From Nitrospiraceae bacterium (GTDB lineage Bacteria > Nitrospirota > Thermodesulfovibrionia > UBA6902): a stretch of DNA of 58,589 nucleotides. The notes beneath the pieces were generated by a model, which was not told the DNA's origin, ran no database searches, and saw only the letters and a list, made by a program, of their open reading frames with translations. Each line of letters starts with the position of its first letter. Position 1 is the first letter of the stretch. Positions 56,422-58,589 of this stretch are shown here, one piece after another. The translations under genes were made by a program, and so were the position numbers. The stretch is taken from assembly GCA_003599425.1 (NCBI GenBank), contig QZKC01000046.1, positions 1 through 58,589 on the forward strand, in the 5' to 3' direction.

Positions 56422-58589
56422 ATGGAAAAGAAATATGGCGTATATATCTGTAAGGGATGCGGCATAGGCGCATCAGTCGATATAGCAAAGGTGAAAAAGA
56501 GCGCTTCCATTGCTGCAAAGATCCCGGTGGAATCAGTAAAGGAACACGATATCCTTTGCAGCCCTGAGGGGCTTGAGGTTATAAAGAATGACATTAAAGA
56601 AGGGGTAAACACCATTACTATCGGAGCATGCTCGCCGCGTGTGAAGTACGAAGAATTTGATTTCCCTGGCTGCATAACCGAGAGGGTGAACCTGAGAGAA
56701 CTGATCGCATGGACTCAGGAGCCCATGAGCAGCGATGCGCAGAGCCTGGCTACTGACTATATAAAGATGGGGGTTGTCAAGACACAGAAGGGCAGCCTTC
56801 CTGAACCCAGCATTCTTCCTGACCTCAGCAAGACCATACTCGTCATAGGCGGGGGAATGTCCGGGTTGACTGCGGCTGTTGAAGCAGCCGATGCCGGTTA
56901 TGAGGTTGTGCTTGTGGAAAAAGAGGCAGACCTCGGCGGCTTTGCTGCAAAGATATATAAGGATATACCAAGAAAATATCCGTATGACACACTTGAAGAG
57001 CCGAGGGTCTTTGAAAAGATCAAGGCTGTTGAAGCACATAAAGGCATAAAAGTATTTAAGTCAGCGTTTGTAGAAAAGACAGACGGACAGCCGGGACTCC
57101 TCGATGTGACGATCAGGCAGAACGGCAACAGCGAGACCATGAGGGTCGGCGCGATCATCATGGCAGCAGGATGGAAGCCGTATGACGCCTCCAAACTTGA
57201 ATACCTCGGCTATGGAAAACCCAATGTCATCACCAATCTCCAGATGGAGGAAATGGCAAAGAAGGGCAAGATAGTGCGCCCTTCAGACGGCAAAGAGGCA
57301 AAGAAGGTCGCCTTTATCCAGTGCGCAGGTTCAAGGGATGCGAACCATCTTCCTTATTGTTCATCATTTTGCTGCGCAACATCCCTTAAGCAGGCCAAGT
57401 ATGTGAGAGAGAAAAACGGCGATGCAGTCGCTATGATCTTCTATAAAGATATCAGGACTCCGGGCCAGTCAGAGCTTTTTTACAAGAACATGCAGAATGA
57501 CGCCGGTGTGCTGATGACAAAGGCTGACGTGACCGGCATCAGCGATGCGGGAAACGGCAATCTCTATGTTGAGGCTGACAATACCCTCCTCGGGGAAAAG
57601 ATCAGGGTGGAGGCTGACCTCGTTGTCCTTGCAACTGGTGTAGTGCCCGTCACTCGCGCACCGCAGGAATACCTCGACGGCCTCATCGCAGCCCAATTGA
57701 AGGGCGATGCCCCAAAGAAAGAATATATCGACAATACACCGAAACCCGAGTTCATTCTCAATCTGCAGTACAGGCAGGGGCCTGAACTCCCGTCTCTTGA
57801 AGGCGCGTACGGGTTTGCGGATTCGAACTTTATCTGTTTCCAGTACGAGACGAGAAGGACCGGCATCTATGCCGCAGGTTGCGTCAGGCAGCCCATGAAC
57901 ACGGGTGATGCGGCTGAGGATGCTGCGGGTGCGGCATTGAAGGCGATCCAGTGCGTAGAGCATGTTGCGCAGGGAATAGCAGTTCATCCAAGGGCCTGGG
58001 ATGCGACATTCCCTGACCCGATGATGATCAAATGCACGTCCTGCAAGAGGTGTACGGAGGAGTGCCCCTTCGGAGCCATAGATGAAGATGAAAAAGGCAC
58101 CCCGTTCTACAGGCTTAACCGCTGCCGCCGCTGCGGAACCTGCATGGGCGCATGCCCTGAAAGGATCGTGTCCTTCAAGGACTTCAGCGTCGACATAATC
58201 GGCTCCATGATAAAGACCATAGAGATCGACGAAGATGAGTTCAGGATCGTGGTGCTTGCATGTGAAAATGACGCGTATCCTGCCCTGGACAGCGCGGCCA
58301 TAAAGCGCATCAAAATGAACCCGAAGGTAAGGATCATCCCTGTCAGATGCCTTGGTTCAACGAACCTGGTCTGGGTAACGGACGCTTTCTCACAGGGTAT
58401 TGACGGATTGATACTTTTAGGATGCAAATACGGTGAGAACTATCAGTGCCACTTTGTAAAAGGCAGCGAGCTTGCGAATTACCGTTTCAGCAAGGTGAAG
58501 GAGACGCTCGACAAGCTTCAGCTTGAATCAGAGAGGGTACAACTGATGCAGGTGGCAATAAATGAATATGACAAACTTCCGGAGTTGAT
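56422..58589 (+). CDS. qmoB: QmoB, HdrA/MvhD-like subunit (3'-truncated by window end)
   Basis: This gene is missing from the ORF track because it has no stop in the window; 722 codons are visible. It begins MEKKYGVYICKGCGIGASVD. The FAD motif ILVIGGGMSGLTAAVEAADAG (near residue 140) and VAFIQCAGSRDANHLPYCSS (near residue 300) follow. Two 4Fe-4S motifs are present, CTSCKRCTEECPFGAID and CRRCGTCMGACPERIV. A C-terminal MvhD-like part begins VVLACENDAYPAL. It works with QmoA and QmoC in electron transfer to AprBA. qmoC is expected just beyond the window. Confidence 0.94.
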   Translation, partial: MEKKYGVYICKGCGIGASVDIAKVKKSASIAAKIPVESVKEHDILCSPEGLEVIKNDIKEGVNTITIGACSPRVKYEEFDFPGCITERVNLRELIAWTQEPMSSDAQSLATDYIKMGVVKTQKGSLPEPSILPDLSKTILVIGGGMSGLTAAVEAADAGYEVVLVEKEADLGGFAAKIYKDIPRKYPYDTLEEPRVFEKIKAVEAHKGIKVFKSAFVEKTDGQPGLLDVTIRQNGNSETMRVGAIIMAAGWKPYDASKLEYLGYGKPNVITNLQMEEMAKKGKIVRPSDGKEAKKVAFIQCAGSRDANHLPYCSSFCCATSLKQAKYVREKNGDAVAMIFYKDIRTPGQSELFYKNMQNDAGVLMTKADVTGISDAGNGNLYVEADNTLLGEKIRVEADLVVLATGVVPVTRAPQEYLDGLIAAQLKGDAPKKEYIDNTPKPEFILNLQYRQGPELPSLEGAYGFADSNFICFQYETRRTGIYAAGCVRQPMNTGDAAEDAAGAALKAIQCVEHVAQGIAVHPRAWDATFPDPMMIKCTSCKRCTEECPFGAIDEDEKGTPFYRLNRCRRCGTCMGACPERIVSFKDFSVDIIGSMIKTIEIDEDEFRIVVLACENDAYPALDSAAIKRIKMNPKVRIIPVRCLGSTNLVWVTDAFSQGIDGLILLGCKYGENYQCHFVKGSELANYRFSKVKETLDKLQLESERVQLMQVAINEYDKLPEL

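Overview
The window reads as a chromosomal segment of a dissimilatory sulfate-metabolising, Gram-negative-type bacterium. The basis is a sat–aprB–aprA–qmoA–qmoB run at the right end, chaperone–usher pili, and capsule and O-antigen type polysaccharide genes. The gene set and moderate GC fit an uncultured Nitrospirota (Thermodesulfovibrio-like) sulfate reducer. That placement is inference; a Desulfobacterota member cannot be excluded from sequence reading alone.

Layout. (1) 1-12.0 kb (+): the classic tuf–rpmG–tRNA-Trp–secE–nusG–rplKAJL–rpoBC block, with an L10-type leader before rplJ and a terminator after rpoC. (2) 12.1-12.6 kb: a Mut7-C RNase-like gene that carries an in-frame perfect palindrome. 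(3) 12.6-19.0 kb (-): an archaic (Csu-like, spore-coat-U) chaperone–usher pilus locus and a sigma-54 activator with a degenerate receiver domain. (4) 19.1-38.2 kb: a surface polysaccharide region, mostly on the minus strand. It holds GT9, a WaaL-like ligase, GT2, two B12-type radical SAM proteins, a KpsC/S-like protein, Wzy, Wzx, a methyltransferase, a pyruvyl transferase, a NeuA–HAD fusion and NeuB. A CCA-adding enzyme and a K+ channel/RCK gene interrupt it on the plus strand. (5) 38.4-51 kb (+): housekeeping genes (SurA/PpiC, guaB, guaA, a lipoprotein, rluB, aspS, a MshEN-like small protein, adk). An AT-rich cassette lies between guaB and guaA and encodes an SDH-type serine protease, a 59-aa protein and an AIPR-family protein. 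(6) 51-58.6 kb (+): the sulfate reduction genes sat, aprBA and qmoAB, with qmoB running off the end.

Working together: Sat activates sulfate to APS, AprBA reduces APS to sulfite and AMP, and QmoAB(C) passes electrons from the quinone pool to AprBA. Adk, directly upstream, can recycle the AMP. The polysaccharide genes would build, polymerise, flip and decorate a nonulosonic-acid-containing glycan.

Two features stand out. One is the guaB/guaA-embedded protease–small protein–AIPR cassette, a candidate defence module whose arrangement I do not recognise as a named system. The other is the set of unrelated palindromic elements with a repetitive, text-like vocabulary that fill almost every intergenic spacer, one of which sits inside a coding region.
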